Positions 8,163-19,209 of a stretch of 64,000 bases of DNA are shown in pieces (the stretch's first letter is position 1; the number at the start of each line of letters is the position of its first letter). Both the position numbers and the translations under genes were made by a program. Below the pieces are notes generated by a model. That model was not told the DNA's origin. It was given only the letters and a program-made list of their open reading frames with translations, and searched no databases. The stretch comes from Streptomyces sp. NBC_00464 (GTDB lineage Bacteria > Actinomycetota > Actinomycetes > Streptomycetales > Streptomycetaceae), in NCBI RefSeq assembly GCF_036013915.1, contig NZ_CP107899.1, forward strand, positions 6,600,001 through 6,664,000, given 5' to 3'.

Positions 8163-10406
8163 TCACGCGGCCGGCAGCGTCGGGACCGACTCGCCCTCGG
8201 TGTCGATGCGGGGGAGGATCCGGTCCAGCCACCGGGGCATCCACCAGGCGCTCCGGCCCAGCAGCGTCATCACCGCGGGGACCAGCAGCAGCCGGACGAT
8301 CGTGGCGTCGACGAGCACGCTGACCGCCAGCCCGAGGCCCAGCATCTTGACCACGATGTTGTCGCTGATGACGAAGGCGGCGAAGACGCTGACCATGATG
8401 AGCGCGGCGCAGGTGATCACCCGCGCGGTGATCTCCAGCCCGTGTGCCACCGCGCCCTTGCTGTCACCGGTCCGCAGCCAGGCCTCGTGCACCCGGGCGA
8501 TCAGGAACACCTCGTAGTCCATGCTCAGGCCGAAGACGATGGCGAACATCATCATCGGCACATAACTCTCGATGGGCACCGTCCCGGAGACCCCCAGGGA
8601 GGGCCCGCCCCAGCCCCACTGGAAGACCGCCACCACCACCCCGTACGAGGCGGCGATCGACAGGAGGTTGAGGACGGCCGCCTTGACCGCGACGAGGACA
8701 CCCCGGAACACGGTCAGGATGATGACGAAGGCCAGGCCGACCACGACGGCGATGATCAGCGGGAGCCTGCGGGCGATGATGTCGAGGAAGTCCTCCTGGG
8801 CGGCGGTCGTGCCGGTCACATAGGCGGAGGCGGCGGTGCCGGACACCCCCTGGGGCAGGACGTCGTCCTTGAGGTGGTTGAAGAGCGTGGTCGTGCCCGC
8901 GTCCTGCGGGGCCTCCTTGGACAGGGCGGTGCCGACGAGGAGCGCCCCGTCGTCCGTCGGCTGCAGCGGACTGACGCTGGCCGCGCCCGGGACGTCGGTG
9001 AGGGCCTTCTGGAGACTGCTCGCCAGGGCCGAGCGGTCGGAGCTCGGCACCGACCGCTGATCGACGACCAGGGTGAACGGGCCGTTCGCGCCGGGTCCGA
9101 AGCCCGTGGAGATCAGGTCGAACGCGCGCCGGTCGGTGAAGCTCGTCGGGTCGGCCCCGTCGTCGATGTGCCCCAGCCGGATGGAGAACAGCGGGATCGC
9201 GAGGACGCCCACCACGACCAGCCCGGCGAGCAGGAACCACCAGGGCCGCCGTTCCACCCGCTGGGCGTAGCGGTGCCAGCCGCCCGTCGCCTCGGCGCCG
9301 GGCCCGGCGCCGCCCTCGGCGACCGGCGGCCGCACCCGGTAGCGGTCGATCCGCCGGCCGATGAGGCCGAGCAGGGCCGGGACCAGGGTGATCGCGCCGA
9401 TGACCGCGGTGATCACGGTGACCGCGGCCGCGGCCCCCAGCTTGCCGATGAAGCTCACCCGGGAGACGTACAGGCCGGCCAGCGCGACGATGACGGTGCA
9501 GCCGGAGACCAGGACGGCCCGCCCGCTGGTGGCCACCGACCGGCCGGCGGCCCGCACGGGATCGGCGCCGTCCATCACGAGCTGGCGGTGACGGGTGATC
9601 AGGAAGAGCGCGTAGTCGATCCCGACACCCAGCCCGATCATGGTGGCGAGTGTGGGCGAGACGCTCGCGAAGGTGGTGGCCGCGGCCACCAGGGCCAGGC
9701 AGCTCAACCCGACGATCACGCTGATCAGCGCGGTGAGCAGCGGTACACCGGCGGCGATGATGCTGCCGAACCCGATGAGCAGCACCACCACCGCGACGGC
9801 GAAACCGATGGCCTCACTGGTGAGGTCCTTGGTCTCGGGCCTGGCGAGCTCGCCCAGCGGCCCCCCGTACTCGACCTGCACGCCGGCGGAGCGCAGCGGC
9901 TTCACCGCCGTGTCGACCTGGTCGAGATAGGAATCGTCCAGCGAGGTGGGGTTCACGTCGAACCGCACGGTGATGTATCCGGTCTTGCCGTCCTTGGACA
10001 GCGAGGTGGACGAGGCGGAGGAGGACGAGGGCAGCGGGTTCTGGGCGGACAGGACGTGCGGCAGTTTCTGGAGGTTCGCCACGGCCTGATCGACCTGGCT
10101 CTGCACCTCGGTCAGCTGCTTCTGCGCATCGTGCAGGACCACCTGCGCCCCGGTGCCGCCCGCCGCCGGATCGTGCGCCTTCAGGAGTTCGGCGCCGGTG
10201 TTGGACTGGGTGCCGGGCAGGCTGAAGTCGTCGGAGTACGTCCCCCCGAACGCGCTCTGGAGGGCGTGCAGCCCGCCGAGGGCGACCACCCACAGCACGA
10301 TCACCACGACGCAGTGGCGCGCACACCATTCGCCCAGCCGCAGCAGCCACCCCCGGCCGGAACGTGCCGGTGGTGTGTGCGTACTGCTGCTGTGGGACGG
10401 GGCCAT
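8163..10406 (-). CDS. MMPL family RND-type transporter
   Basis: Inner-membrane lipid or hydrophobic-metabolite exporter, 747 aa, proton-motive-force driven by family analogy. Architecture is standard: N-terminal helix (~27-47), a large extracytoplasmic loop (~50-180), a block of five helices (~185-350 with [15 protein letters not shown]), a second loop (~400-530) and a final helix block (~540-720 with [16 protein letters not shown]). The two G-x-x-x-D-Y motifs are the proton-relay signatures. The start ATG 10406 has GGGAGAG just upstream; the frame extends to 10901 without homology. An extracytoplasmic Ser-rich patch (SSSSASSTS, ~147-155) is unremarkable. No regulator is adjacent except the Clp_N/HTH gene 200 bases upstream. 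Confidence 0.95.
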   Translation of the reverse strand: MAPSHSSSTHTPPARSGRGWLLRLGEWCARHCVVVIVLWVVALGGLHALQSAFGGTYSDDFSLPGTQSNTGAELLKAHDPAAGGTGAQVVLHDAQKQLTEVQSQVDQAVANLQKLPHVLSAQNPLPSSSSASSTSLSKDGKTGYITVRFDVNPTSLDDSYLDQVDTAVKPLRSAGVQVEYGGPLGELARPETKDLTSEAIGFAVAVVVLLIGFGSIIAAGVPLLTALISVIVGLSCLALVAAATTFASVSPTLATMIGLGVGIDYALFLITRHRQLVMDGADPVRAAGRSVATSGRAVLVSGCTVIVALAGLYVSRVSFIGKLGAAAAVTVITAVIGAITLVPALLGLIGRRIDRYRVRPPVAEGGAGPGAEATGGWHRYAQRVERRPWWFLLAGLVVVGVLAIPLFSIRLGHIDDGADPTSFTDRRAFDLISTGFGPGANGPFTLVVDQRSVPSSDRSALASSLQKALTDVPGAASVSPLQPTDDGALLVGTALSKEAPQDAGTTTLFNHLKDDVLPQGVSGTAASAYVTGTTAAQEDFLDIIARRLPLIIAVVVGLAFVIILTVFRGVLVAVKAAVLNLLSIAASYGVVVAVFQWGWGGPSLGVSGTVPIESYVPMMMFAIVFGLSMDYEVFLIARVHEAWLRTGDSKGAVAHGLEITARVITCAALIMVSVFAAFVISDNIVVKMLGLGLAVSVLVDATIVRLLLVPAVMTLLGRSAWWMPRWLDRILPRIDTEGESVPTLPAA

Positions 10407-10602
10407 GCGCTCTCCCGGAGAAGGGGACGGGCTGTTTCCAGCCGGGCGTTCCGCCCTGGTGTCCACTTCGAGAACGTAGAGGCCGGTACGGAGGCCATGG
10501 AGTGCGACACGTCCGACGGCCTGCCCGTTCCGCCGCACGGCCGGTAGCAGCGGCGGGCCGGTGCAGCCCCATGGCCCCGCGCCGGAGACAGCCCCGGTCC
10601 GG

Positions 10603-11346
10603 TCAGTCCTTCTGCTGGGCGCCGACGATGAGCGTGAGCGCCTCGGTGATGGCCGTCTCCGCGGCCGCCTTGTCGAGTCCGAGGCCGGCCAGCAGCCCCG
10701 CACCGTCCTCGTGCTCCAGCAGGGCCAGCAGGATGTGCTCGGTGCCGATGTAGTTGTGCCCCATCCGAAGGGCCTCCCGGAACGTGAGCTCCAGGGCCTT
10801 GCGGGCATCGGCGTTGTACGGGATGAGCTCGGGCAGTTCGCCCTCCGCGGCTGCCGGGAGCGCCTGCTCGGCGGCCTGGCGGACGGTGTCCAGGGCCACA
10901 CCCTGCGCCTTGATGAACGCCCCCGCGAGCGCCTCCGGCTCGCTGAGCAGGCCCAGCACGATGTGCTCGGTGCCGATCTCGGCGTTGCCCGCGGCGCGGG
11001 CCTCGTTCTGTGCGGCCATCACCACGTTCTTCGCGCGCGGGGTGAAGCGGCTGAAGCCCTGGCTGGGGTCGAGCTCGGTCAGCTCGCCCGGGTCCTTGGC
11101 CACGAACCGCTTCTGGGCGGCCTGCCGGGTCACGCCCATGCTCTTGCCGATGTCGGTCCAGGACGCTCCGGAACGCCGCGCCTGGTCCACGAAGTGGCCG
11201 ATCAGATGGTCGGCGACGTCGCCGAGGTGGTCCGCCGCGATGACGGCGTCCTGAAGCTGGTCGAGTGCGTTGGGGTGGACCTTCTTGATGGCGGCGATGA
11301 GGTCGTCCAGGCGGACGGGCTGCGTCATGCCTACGGGATTCGTCAT
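10603..11346 (-). CDS. HTH + Clp N-terminal domain protein
   Basis: A 247-aa protein with an N-terminal helix-turn-helix-like segment (residues ~55-85, [20 protein letters not shown]) followed by two Clp_N repeats (~95-170 and ~175-240). The repeats contain [11 protein letters not shown] and [11 protein letters not shown], the substrate/adaptor-binding module of ClpC/ClpA. No AAA+ domain is present, so it cannot unfold proteins by itself; it may be a regulator that senses or recruits Clp clients. The start ATG 11346 is supported by a leaderless promoter that ends exactly there; MTQPVRL (codon 7) is the alternative. Repeated TGTCAACC/GGTTGACA elements cover its promoter, suggesting autoregulation by its own HTH. 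Confidence 0.85.
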   Translation of the reverse strand: MTNPVGMTQPVRLDDLIAAIKKVHPNALDQLQDAVIAADHLGDVADHLIGHFVDQARRSGASWTDIGKSMGVTRQAAQKRFVAKDPGELTELDPSQGFSRFTPRAKNVVMAAQNEARAAGNAEIGTEHIVLGLLSEPEALAGAFIKAQGVALDTVRQAAEQALPAAAEGELPELIPYNADARKALELTFREALRMGHNYIGTEHILLALLEHEDGAGLLAGLGLDKAAAETAITEALTLIVGAQQKD

Positions 11347-11347
11347 G

Positions 11348-11405
11348 TGTCAACGATAGGTTGACAGTGCGCCGACTGTCAACCTTCGGTTGACAGTCGG
11401 CGCAC
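11348..11405. promoter_or_regulatory. Palindromic operator cluster (TGTCAACC/GGTTGACA)
   Basis: Four half-sites lie in 48 bases: TGTCAAC 11348-11354, GGTTGACA 11359-11366, TGTCAACC 11377-11384 and GGTTGACA 11388-11395. The last two belong to an 18-bp perfect inverted repeat (11367-11384 with 11388-11405, loop TTC). The elements cover the -35, spacer and -10 of the HTH-Clp_N gene, so a bound dimer would block transcription. Confidence 0.72.
11353..11382 (-). promoter_or_regulatory. Leaderless promoter of the HTH-Clp_N gene
   Basis: Reading the minus strand, TTGACA (complement of 11377-11382, a perfect -35) is followed by an 18-base spacer, TATCGT (complement of 11353-11358), and 6 bases to the ATG at 11344-11346. 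Transcription should begin at the start codon. Both hexamers are embedded in the palindromic operator elements. Confidence 0.7.
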
Positions 11406-11438
11406 GTCCGGGGTGCGGTGCCGTCCCCGCACGACAGA

Positions 11439-11473
11439 ACGCGCCGGCCGACGGTGTTCGTCGGCCGGCGCGT
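11439..11473 (-). terminator. Terminator downstream of the cyclophilin gene
   Basis: A 15-bp perfect inverted repeat (11439-11453 and 11459-11473, loop GTGTT) lies 30 bases after the cyclophilin stop on the minus strand and before the Clp_N promoter, insulating the two genes. No T-tract. Confidence 0.72.
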
Positions 11474-11503
11474 CCGGTCAGCTGTTCTGCGGGCGTCCCG
11501 GGA

Positions 11504-12001
11504 TCAGAGGGCCCCGGAGTCGGCGATGGTGACCTTCGCCTTGGTGCGGCCGCTCTGCGAGCCGAGGCCCTCGATCTTCGTGACCAGGTCCATGCTCTGC
11601 TGGTCGGCGACCTCGCCGAAGACCACGTGCTTGCCGTCCAGCCAGGAGGTCACGATGGTCGTGATGAAGAACTGCGAGCCGTTGGAGTTCGGGCCGCTGT
11701 TCGCCATGGAGAGGAGGCCGGGCTTGGTGTGCGCCAGCTTGAAGTTCTCGTCGTCGAACTTGGCACCGTAGATGCTCTTGCCGCCCGTGCCGTCGCCGCG
11801 GGTGAAGTCGCCGCCCTGCAGCATGAACTCGGGGATCACGCGGTGGAAGGACGAACCCTTGTAGCCGTAGCCCTGCTCGCCGGTGGCCAGCTGGCGGAAG
11901 TTCTCCGCGGTCTTGGGAACGACGTCGTCGTACAGGTTGAAGACGATCCGCCCGGCGGGCTCGTCGTTGATGGTGATGTCGAAGTAAACCTTGCTCGTCA
12001 T
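11504..12001 (-). CDS. Peptidyl-prolyl cis-trans isomerase, cyclophilin type
   Basis: Cytosolic proline isomerase assisting protein folding; 165 aa, the size of the minimal cyclophilin domain. Hallmarks are [16 protein letters not shown] (active-site Arg, Phe and Gln), [17 protein letters not shown] and [12 protein letters not shown], with the last Trp being the cyclosporin-contact position. ATG 11999-12001 is preceded by AGGATGG. The upstream extension to 12094 has no homology. There is no export signal. It stands alone with its own terminator. Confidence 0.96.
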   Translation of the reverse strand: MTSKVYFDITINDEPAGRIVFNLYDDVVPKTAENFRQLATGEQGYGYKGSSFHRVIPEFMLQGGDFTRGDGTGGKSIYGAKFDDENFKLAHTKPGLLSMANSGPNSNGSQFFITTIVTSWLDGKHVVFGEVADQQSMDLVTKIEGLGSQSGRTKAKVTIADSGAL

Positions 12002-12130
12002 GGAACCATCCTGACATCTGCTCCCGGGGCCCCGACGGGCGGGCGCGTACAAACACCGCTCAGGGGTGACCGTCCGGCGGCAGGTGGTGGACACTCCGCC
12101 AAGGCCCCCGGCCCGGTCGCGTGTGCTCCC

Positions 12131-12649
12131 TCACACCCCCGTGCTGCCGTCGATCCGCTCCCGGAGCAGGTCGGCGTGGCCGCTGTGGCGCGCGTACTCA
12201 CCGATCATGTGCGTGTAGATCCACCGCAAACTCACCTCGCCGCCCATGAAGGGGGCCGTGTCCTCCAGCGACCGTGCGGCGCAGTTGGCCCGGGACACGG
12301 CGATCTCCTCCTGCCAGCCGGCGCAGACTCCCGCGAAGGCCCGGCCGCCGGAGAGCTCGAACCCTCCGTCGTGGCCGTCGGGGCCCGTCGGTGCCCCGTC
12401 GGCCGGCGGGACGTCCTCACCGGTCAGCACCCGGCGGAACCAGTTCCGCTCGACCTCCGTCAGGTGCTGGACCAGCCCCATCAAGGTCAGTGACGACGGC
12501 GGTACGGAGGCGTGGCGCACCTGCTCGTCGGTGAGTCCGTCACATTTCACGGCCACGGTGGCCCGGTAGAAATCGAGCCAGGCAGCCAGATTGGTGTGCT
12601 CGTCGGCGTTCAGGGGCGGCATCGGACGTTCGCTGGGCGTCATGATCAC
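12131..12649 (-). CDS. DinB family (DUF664) protein
   Basis: Four-helix-bundle DinB/YfiT-type protein, 172 aa. In actinobacteria this group includes mycothiol-dependent transferases. A metal-binding His triad is plausible: LVQHLTEVERNWF (~60), IYTHMIGEYARHSGHADLLRE (~140-160). The substrate is not known. Start at ATG 12649; ATG 12643 (MTPSERP) is equally possible. It lies 58 bases downstream of the LysR-like gene on the same strand. Confidence 0.88.
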   Translation of the reverse strand: MIMTPSERPMPPLNADEHTNLAAWLDFYRATVAVKCDGLTDEQVRHASVPPSSLTLMGLVQHLTEVERNWFRRVLTGEDVPPADGAPTGPDGHDGGFELSGGRAFAGVCAGWQEEIAVSRANCAARSLEDTAPFMGGEVSLRWIYTHMIGEYARHSGHADLLRERIDGSTGV

Positions 12650-12707
12650 TCATGCTGCCAGGAGGGTCTGACAGTGGTGCCTCTGCGACGTCTGCCGAGA
12701 CGTCGGG

Positions 12708-13553
12708 CTACGGCCGCCGGCGGGGCTTGCCACGCTTGGCACCGCCGGCACCCTTGGCACCGCCGGCACCCTTGGCACCGCCGGCACCCTTGGCGCCGCG
12801 GGCGCCGCCCTTCGTGCCCTTGGCCCCGCCGGAACCGCTCCGAGGGTTCTTCCCAGCCGACGCACCCGCTGCGGGCTTGCGCCGCGCACCGCCGCTTTCG
12901 GTGCGTTTCGACTTCGGCTTCGGCTGCTCCGCGGGCGCCGTGGTGCGGCCCCGGGTGCTGTTCACGGTCCGCCCGCGGACGATCCCGATGAAGTCCTCCA
13001 CCAGGTCGGTGGTCCTGTCCTCGGGCCATGAGAGGGCGATCCGGGACTCGGGCGCGTCCGACAGCGGACGGTAGGTGAGGTCCTTGCGGTGGTACAGGCG
13101 GGCGAGCGACTGCGGGACGACGAGGACACCCACTCCCGCGGCCACCAGCTCGACGGCGTCCTCCGTCGTGGCCGGACGCTCGATCGCGGGCTTGCCGGGA
13201 AGCTGCTCCCAGCCGAGGGTGTCGTCGAGCGGATGGAGCACGATGTCGTCGGCCAGCTCCGCGAGGGAGACCCCGTCGACCGCCGCCGCCACATGGTCCT
13301 TGGGGATCACGACGACGGTCTGCTCGGTGTAGAGCGGGATCGCGCTGAGATCCGTGCCGTCGACCGGCAGCCGGACGAAACCCGCGTCGGCGCCGCCGTC
13401 GCGCAGCAGGGCCGGCGCCTCGGCGGCGGGCACCGCGACGAGAGCCAGCGGGACGTCGGGCAGGCGCTCGTTCCAGATACGCACCCACTTGGTGGGCGTC
13501 ACCCCCGGGACATACGCGAGCCGGAACGAAGGGGATACTTCCGAGCCTGTCAC
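12708..13553 (-). CDS. LysR-type effector-binding domain protein without HTH
   Basis: A 281-aa protein that starts directly in the type-2 periplasmic-binding fold of LysR regulators (FRLAYVPGVTPTKWVRIWNE at ~10-30, GGADAGFVRLP, EQTVVVIPKDH, VAAGVGVLVVPQSLARL ~140-155). The DNA-binding domain is absent. Residues ~205-281 form a basic Lys/Gly/Ala tail with AKGAGG repeats ending in RGKPRRRP. The tail could bind nucleic acid non-specifically, taking over from the lost HTH; this is inference. Start GTG 13553, with poor RBS evidence. It is divergent from the DUF5997 gene across 57 bases, a pairing I recall as conserved in Streptomyces. Confidence 0.82.
   Translation of the reverse strand: MTGSEVSPSFRLAYVPGVTPTKWVRIWNERLPDVPLALVAVPAAEAPALLRDGGADAGFVRLPVDGTDLSAIPLYTEQTVVVIPKDHVAAAVDGVSLAELADDIVLHPLDDTLGWEQLPGKPAIERPATTEDAVELVAAGVGVLVVPQSLARLYHRKDLTYRPLSDAPESRIALSWPEDRTTDLVEDFIGIVRGRTVNSTRGRTTAPAEQPKPKSKRTESGGARRKPAAGASAGKNPRSGSGGAKGTKGGARGAKGAGGAKGAGGAKGAGGAKRGKPRRRP
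12734..12805. repeat. 18-bp tandem repeat encoding AKGAGG units
   Basis: The unit CCTTGGCACCGCCGGCAC recurs at 12735-12751 (17 bases), 12752-12769 and 12770-12787, followed by a diverged copy from 12788. The exact copies inside the coding sequence of the LysR-like protein's tail imply recent slippage expansion and possible length polymorphism between strains. Confidence 0.85.
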
Positions 13554-13610
13554 TCCGCCAGGTTACCGGTCGTGGTCAGAGCCGGCGCACACGCTCGATA
13601 CTCTTGAACC

Positions 13611-14000
13611 ATGACGTCGCACCAGACCGCCCAGACAATGAAGCCCGCAACCGCGGCGAAGAAACTGGGTGTGTACCTCGAGGCCACCCCCACCGAGTTC
13701 CAGGAGGGTGTCGTCTCGCGCGCCGAGCTGGCGGCCCTCCAGTCCGATCCGCCCGAGTGGCTGCAGGAGCTGCGGCGCAACGGCCCGCACCCGCGGCCGG
13801 TGGTCGCGTCCAAGCTGGGCGTCTCCATCTCCGGCCTCGCCCGCGGAGGCGTCACGGACGCTCTGACCACGGAGCAGATCGACGCCCTGAAGCAGGACAA
13901 CCCCGAGTGGCTGCAGAAGGAGCGCGCCACGCAGGCGGACGTCCGCAAGGAAACCGTACGCATCAAGGAGCGGAACGCCGAGCGCAAGAACGCCTCGTAA
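13611..14000 (+). CDS. DUF5997 family protein
   Basis: A 129-aa actinobacterial protein of unknown function. It is alpha-helical and highly charged. It has two similar segments, PPEWLQELRRNGPHPRPVV and NPEWLQKERATQADVRKE, and a central KLGVSISGLARGGVTDALTT stretch that looks HTH-like and could bind DNA. Start ATG 13611, with no strong Shine-Dalgarno (ACTCTTGAACC upstream). It is divergent from the LysR-like gene, so the two may work together. Confidence 0.8.
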   Translation: MTSHQTAQTMKPATAAKKLGVYLEATPTEFQEGVVSRAELAALQSDPPEWLQELRRNGPHPRPVVASKLGVSISGLARGGVTDALTTEQIDALKQDNPEWLQKERATQADVRKETVRIKERNAERKNAS

Positions 14001-14193
14001 CGCTCGCACCCGTCTTTGAAGACCGTCATGTGGGTGGTCTCCGTTCCCCGTCACCCGGCGGGACGGAGGCCACCCACACGTCGTCTCCGTGCAATGCCGC
14101 CGCACGGCAGACAGCCGTCGGCCCGAAAAGCGGATGACGGCCGGCCGGACTCTGCGTACCTTGTTCTCCATGGGAACGCTGTGATCGCCCCGC

Positions 14194-14228
14194 CCACGAC
14201 CGCGTAGAGCTCAGCTCCGCCGTCGTGG
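14194..14228 (+). promoter_or_regulatory. Possible attenuator hairpin in the ABC-F leader
   Basis: The 285-base leader of the ABC-F gene contains CCACGAC (14194-14200) pairing with GTCGTGG (14222-14228), and an inner GAGCT/AGCTC. A tiny ORF ATG-GGA-ACG-CTG-TGA (14170-14184) ends just before it. ABC-F resistance genes are often controlled by ribosome-stalling attenuators of this layout, but no clear T-tract is seen, so this is tentative. Confidence 0.3.
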
Positions 14229-14284
14229 CTCCGATTCATCCATGAATCCGTTCTGCCGGCATGTCCGGGAACAGGGGCTTACGC

Positions 14285-15931
14285 ATGCACCCAGCACACT
14301 CCGCACAACTTTCCCTGCACGGCGTCACCAAGCGTTACGGCGACCGCACCGTGCTCCAACAGGTCTCGTTCAGTCTCGCGCCCGGCGAGAAGGCCGGCGT
14401 CGTCGGCGACAACGGGGCGGGCAAGTCCACCCTGCTCCGTCTCCTCGCAGGCGAGGAACGCCCCGACGCGGGCGAGGTGTCCGTCATCGCTCCCGGCGGG
14501 ACGGGGTATCTCGCCCAGGCCATCGGGCTGACCCCACAGGCCACGGTCCAGGACGCCGTCGACGTGGCTCTGGGGGAGCTGCGTTCCCTGGAGTCCGGGC
14601 TGCGCAGGGCCGGGGCCGCGCTGGCCGAAGCACCTCCCGGCCCGGAACTGGAGGCGGCCCTCGCCGCGTACGCCCGCCTGACCGGGCAGTACGAGGCGCG
14701 CGAGGGCTACGGCGCCGACACCCGGGTGGACACCGCGATGCACGGGCTCGGTCTGCCCCGGCTCTCCCGGGACCGGCCGCTCGGCACGCTCTCCGGCGGC
14801 GAGCGGTCCCGGCTGGCGCTGGCCGCGACGCTCGCGTCCCGCCCCGAACTGCTCCTGCTGGACGAGCCGACCAACGACCTCGACGACCGGGCGGTCGGCT
14901 GGCTGGAGGACCACCTGCGGGCCCACCGCGGAACGGTCGTCGCGGTCACCCATGACCGGGTGTTCCTGGAACGGATCACCGCCACGGTCCTGGAGGTCGA
15001 CGGCGGCCGCGTCTCCCGCCACGGCAACGGCTACGCCGGGTACCTCACCGCCAAGGCCACCGAACGCCGCCGGCGCCAGGAAAGGTACGACGAGTGGCGG
15101 GCCGAACTCGACCGCAGCCGCCGGGTGGCCGAGACCAACTCCGTCCGCCTGGACGCCATCCCGCGCAAACTGACGAAGCCCGGCTCCGGAGCCGGTGCGT
15201 TCCGTGCGCGTGGTCGCGCCCACGGCGCGATGAGCCGTATCCGCAATGCGAAGGAACGTGTCGAGCGGCTCACCGTGAACGCGGTGGCTCCGCCGCCGGA
15301 CCCGCTGTCCTTCAAGCCCCGTATCACCACCGCGGGCGGGCCGGGCGAGGCGCCGGCCGCGGTGCTCGACGGTGTGGTCGTCGGGGGCCGGCTGAAGGTG
15401 CCGGAGCTGCGGATCGGTCCGGCCGAGCGGCTGCTGGTCACCGGCCCCAACGGTGCCGGCAAGAGCACCCTGCTGCGGGTTCTGGCCGGGGAGCTCCGGC
15501 CGGACGCGGGCACCGTGGGTGTCCGTGGGCGGGTGGGACATCTGCGGCAGGAGGAGACGCCGTGGCCGCCGGGCCTGACCGTACTGGCGGCATACGCCCA
15601 CGGCCGCCCCGGCGACCGGGACGAGCACGCCGACCGGCTGCTGGCGCTCGGTCTGTTCGAACCGGCCGCTCTGCGGCTGCGCGTCGGGGACCTTTCGTAC
15701 GGTCAGCGACGCCGCATCGAACTCGCCCGGCTGGTCAGCGAGCCGGTGGACCTGCTCCTGCTGGACGAGCCCACCAACCACCTCTCACCGGCCCTCGTGG
15801 AGGAACTGGAGGCGGCGCTGGCCGGCTACGCGGGCGCACTGGTGCTGGTCACCCACGACCGCCGGATGCGGACGCGGTTCAGCGGCACCCGGCTGGAAAT
15901 GAGCGAGGGGGCCGTCACCGGCGGCCCCTGA
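14285..15931 (+). CDS. ABC-F type ribosomal protection/translation factor
   Basis: Soluble twin-ATPase of the ABC-F group. Members bind the ribosomal E-site and either tune elongation or displace antibiotics (MLS, pleuromutilin types). It is 548 aa. NBD1 has Walker A GDNGAGKST (~44), signature LSGGERSRLALA (~175), LLLLDEPTNDLDD. A basic interdomain linker follows (~265-330, KATERRRRQERYDEW and RKLTKPGSGAGAFRARGRAH). NBD2 has GPNGAGKST, LSYGQRRRIELARL, LLLLDEPTNHL. No membrane segments. Start ATG 14285 chosen for AGGGG 7 bases upstream; ATG 14261 is in frame. The linker is of the antibiotic-resistance size, resembling TlrC/VarM-like proteins, but target specificity cannot be predicted. Confidence 0.93.
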   Translation: MHPAHSAQLSLHGVTKRYGDRTVLQQVSFSLAPGEKAGVVGDNGAGKSTLLRLLAGEERPDAGEVSVIAPGGTGYLAQAIGLTPQATVQDAVDVALGELRSLESGLRRAGAALAEAPPGPELEAALAAYARLTGQYEAREGYGADTRVDTAMHGLGLPRLSRDRPLGTLSGGERSRLALAATLASRPELLLLDEPTNDLDDRAVGWLEDHLRAHRGTVVAVTHDRVFLERITATVLEVDGGRVSRHGNGYAGYLTAKATERRRRQERYDEWRAELDRSRRVAETNSVRLDAIPRKLTKPGSGAGAFRARGRAHGAMSRIRNAKERVERLTVNAVAPPPDPLSFKPRITTAGGPGEAPAAVLDGVVVGGRLKVPELRIGPAERLLVTGPNGAGKSTLLRVLAGELRPDAGTVGVRGRVGHLRQEETPWPPGLTVLAAYAHGRPGDRDEHADRLLALGLFEPAALRLRVGDLSYGQRRRIELARLVSEPVDLLLLDEPTNHLSPALVEELEAALAGYAGALVLVTHDRRMRTRFSGTRLEMSEGAVTGGP

Positions 15932-15978
15932 GCCCGTGCCGGGGCGCGGCGCCGCTGCGGCCGGCGGCGCACGACCGG

Positions 15979-16021
15979 CGTCCCGTCCCCGCCACCCGAC
16001 GGGGGAGGCGGGAACGGGACG
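15979..16021. terminator. Hairpin between convergent ABC-F and lipase genes
   Basis: An inverted repeat of 15 bases with one mismatch (15979-15993 and 16007-16021) lies in the convergent gap; it is a likely bidirectional terminator. Confidence 0.6.
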
Positions 16022-16041
16022 TGTCCGGTCCTTGTGACGCG

Positions 16042-16782
16042 TCAGGAGGCTACGAAGCGCGCGATCTGGCCCAGCACGATCGTGTCCGCCAGGTACCCGA
16101 TGTGGGTCTGGCAGGCCACGTTGTGGTTCGTCGCACCGTTCAGCTTGGTGCTGGTGTACGGGAGGATGACGCCGTCGCACGCCGAGTACCAGGTGGCGTA
16201 CGCGGTGTCGCCCGGCGTCTCGTCGCCGGAGGAGATCTGGGAGATGAACGACGAGCCCGGGTACATCTGCTGACAGGTCGTGTAGATCAGGCAGGCACTG
16301 GCGAACGTGGTTCCGTGGTTCGCGCCCGCGATGGAGGCCAGGTGGCTGACGCTGGTGTTTCCGCCCAGGACCTTCAGGTAGTACTGGCTGACGAGGCCGC
16401 CCATCGAGTGGTTGACGATCGCGACCTTGCTCGCACCGGTCTGTGACTTCACGTTGTTGACGAAGGTGGCGAGCCCCTGGGCGTTGGTGATGTTGTTGCC
16501 GTAGGAGTTGTACTCGTAGGCGAAGAGCTTGGAGCTGGACCAGCCGTTGAGCTGGAAGACGCTCTTGGCGGTGACCCAGTTGGAGGCGTTGCCGGTGTAC
16601 CCGTGGACGAAGACGACCGGGGTGCTGGTCGACAGGGGCTGAACGGCGGCTTGTGCGGACTGCGCGGTCGAGGGAGCCGCGGTCCCGGCCGCGCCGGCGG
16701 TCGATGCCGAGCCGAACAGGGTGAACGCGACCGTGACGGCTGCGAGAACGCCGAGAAGCCGGCGGGGTGAACGACGACGCAT
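16042..16782 (-). CDS. Secreted triacylglycerol lipase/esterase
   Basis: Exported alpha/beta-hydrolase acting on fatty-acid esters, 246 aa. A Sec signal peptide spans residues 1-31 (MRRRSPRR, hydrophobic core, ending STAGAAG). The mature part begins with a Thr/Ala/Gln-rich spacer, then TPVVFVHGYTGNASNW (oxyanion loop HGY), nucleophile elbow VNHSMGG (G/N-H-S-x-G), likely acid in ETPGDTAYA and His near THIGYLADT. Four Cys in the mature chain could form disulphides. ATG 16782 has AGGAG 6 bases upstream. It is oriented away from argC with a 247-base regulatory gap. Confidence 0.92.
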   Translation of the reverse strand: MRRRSPRRLLGVLAAVTVAFTLFGSASTAGAAGTAAPSTAQSAQAAVQPLSTSTPVVFVHGYTGNASNWVTAKSVFQLNGWSSSKLFAYEYNSYGNNITNAQGLATFVNNVKSQTGASKVAIVNHSMGGLVSQYYLKVLGGNTSVSHLASIAGANHGTTFASACLIYTTCQQMYPGSSFISQISSGDETPGDTAYATWYSACDGVILPYTSTKLNGATNHNVACQTHIGYLADTIVLGQIARFVAS

Positions 16783-16795
16783 GGAGCACTCCTGA

Positions 16796-19205
<2,410 letters not shown>

Positions 19206-19209
<4 letters not shown>

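Noticed and set aside
8163..10901. 912-codon MMPL reading frame starting at 10901
   Set aside because: The added N-terminus is the shadow of the Clp_N gene; GGGAGAG before ATG 10406 marks the true start.
12734..12805. CRISPR-like repeat
   Set aside because: The 18-bp units are contiguous and in-frame with no spacers, so this is a coding tandem repeat.
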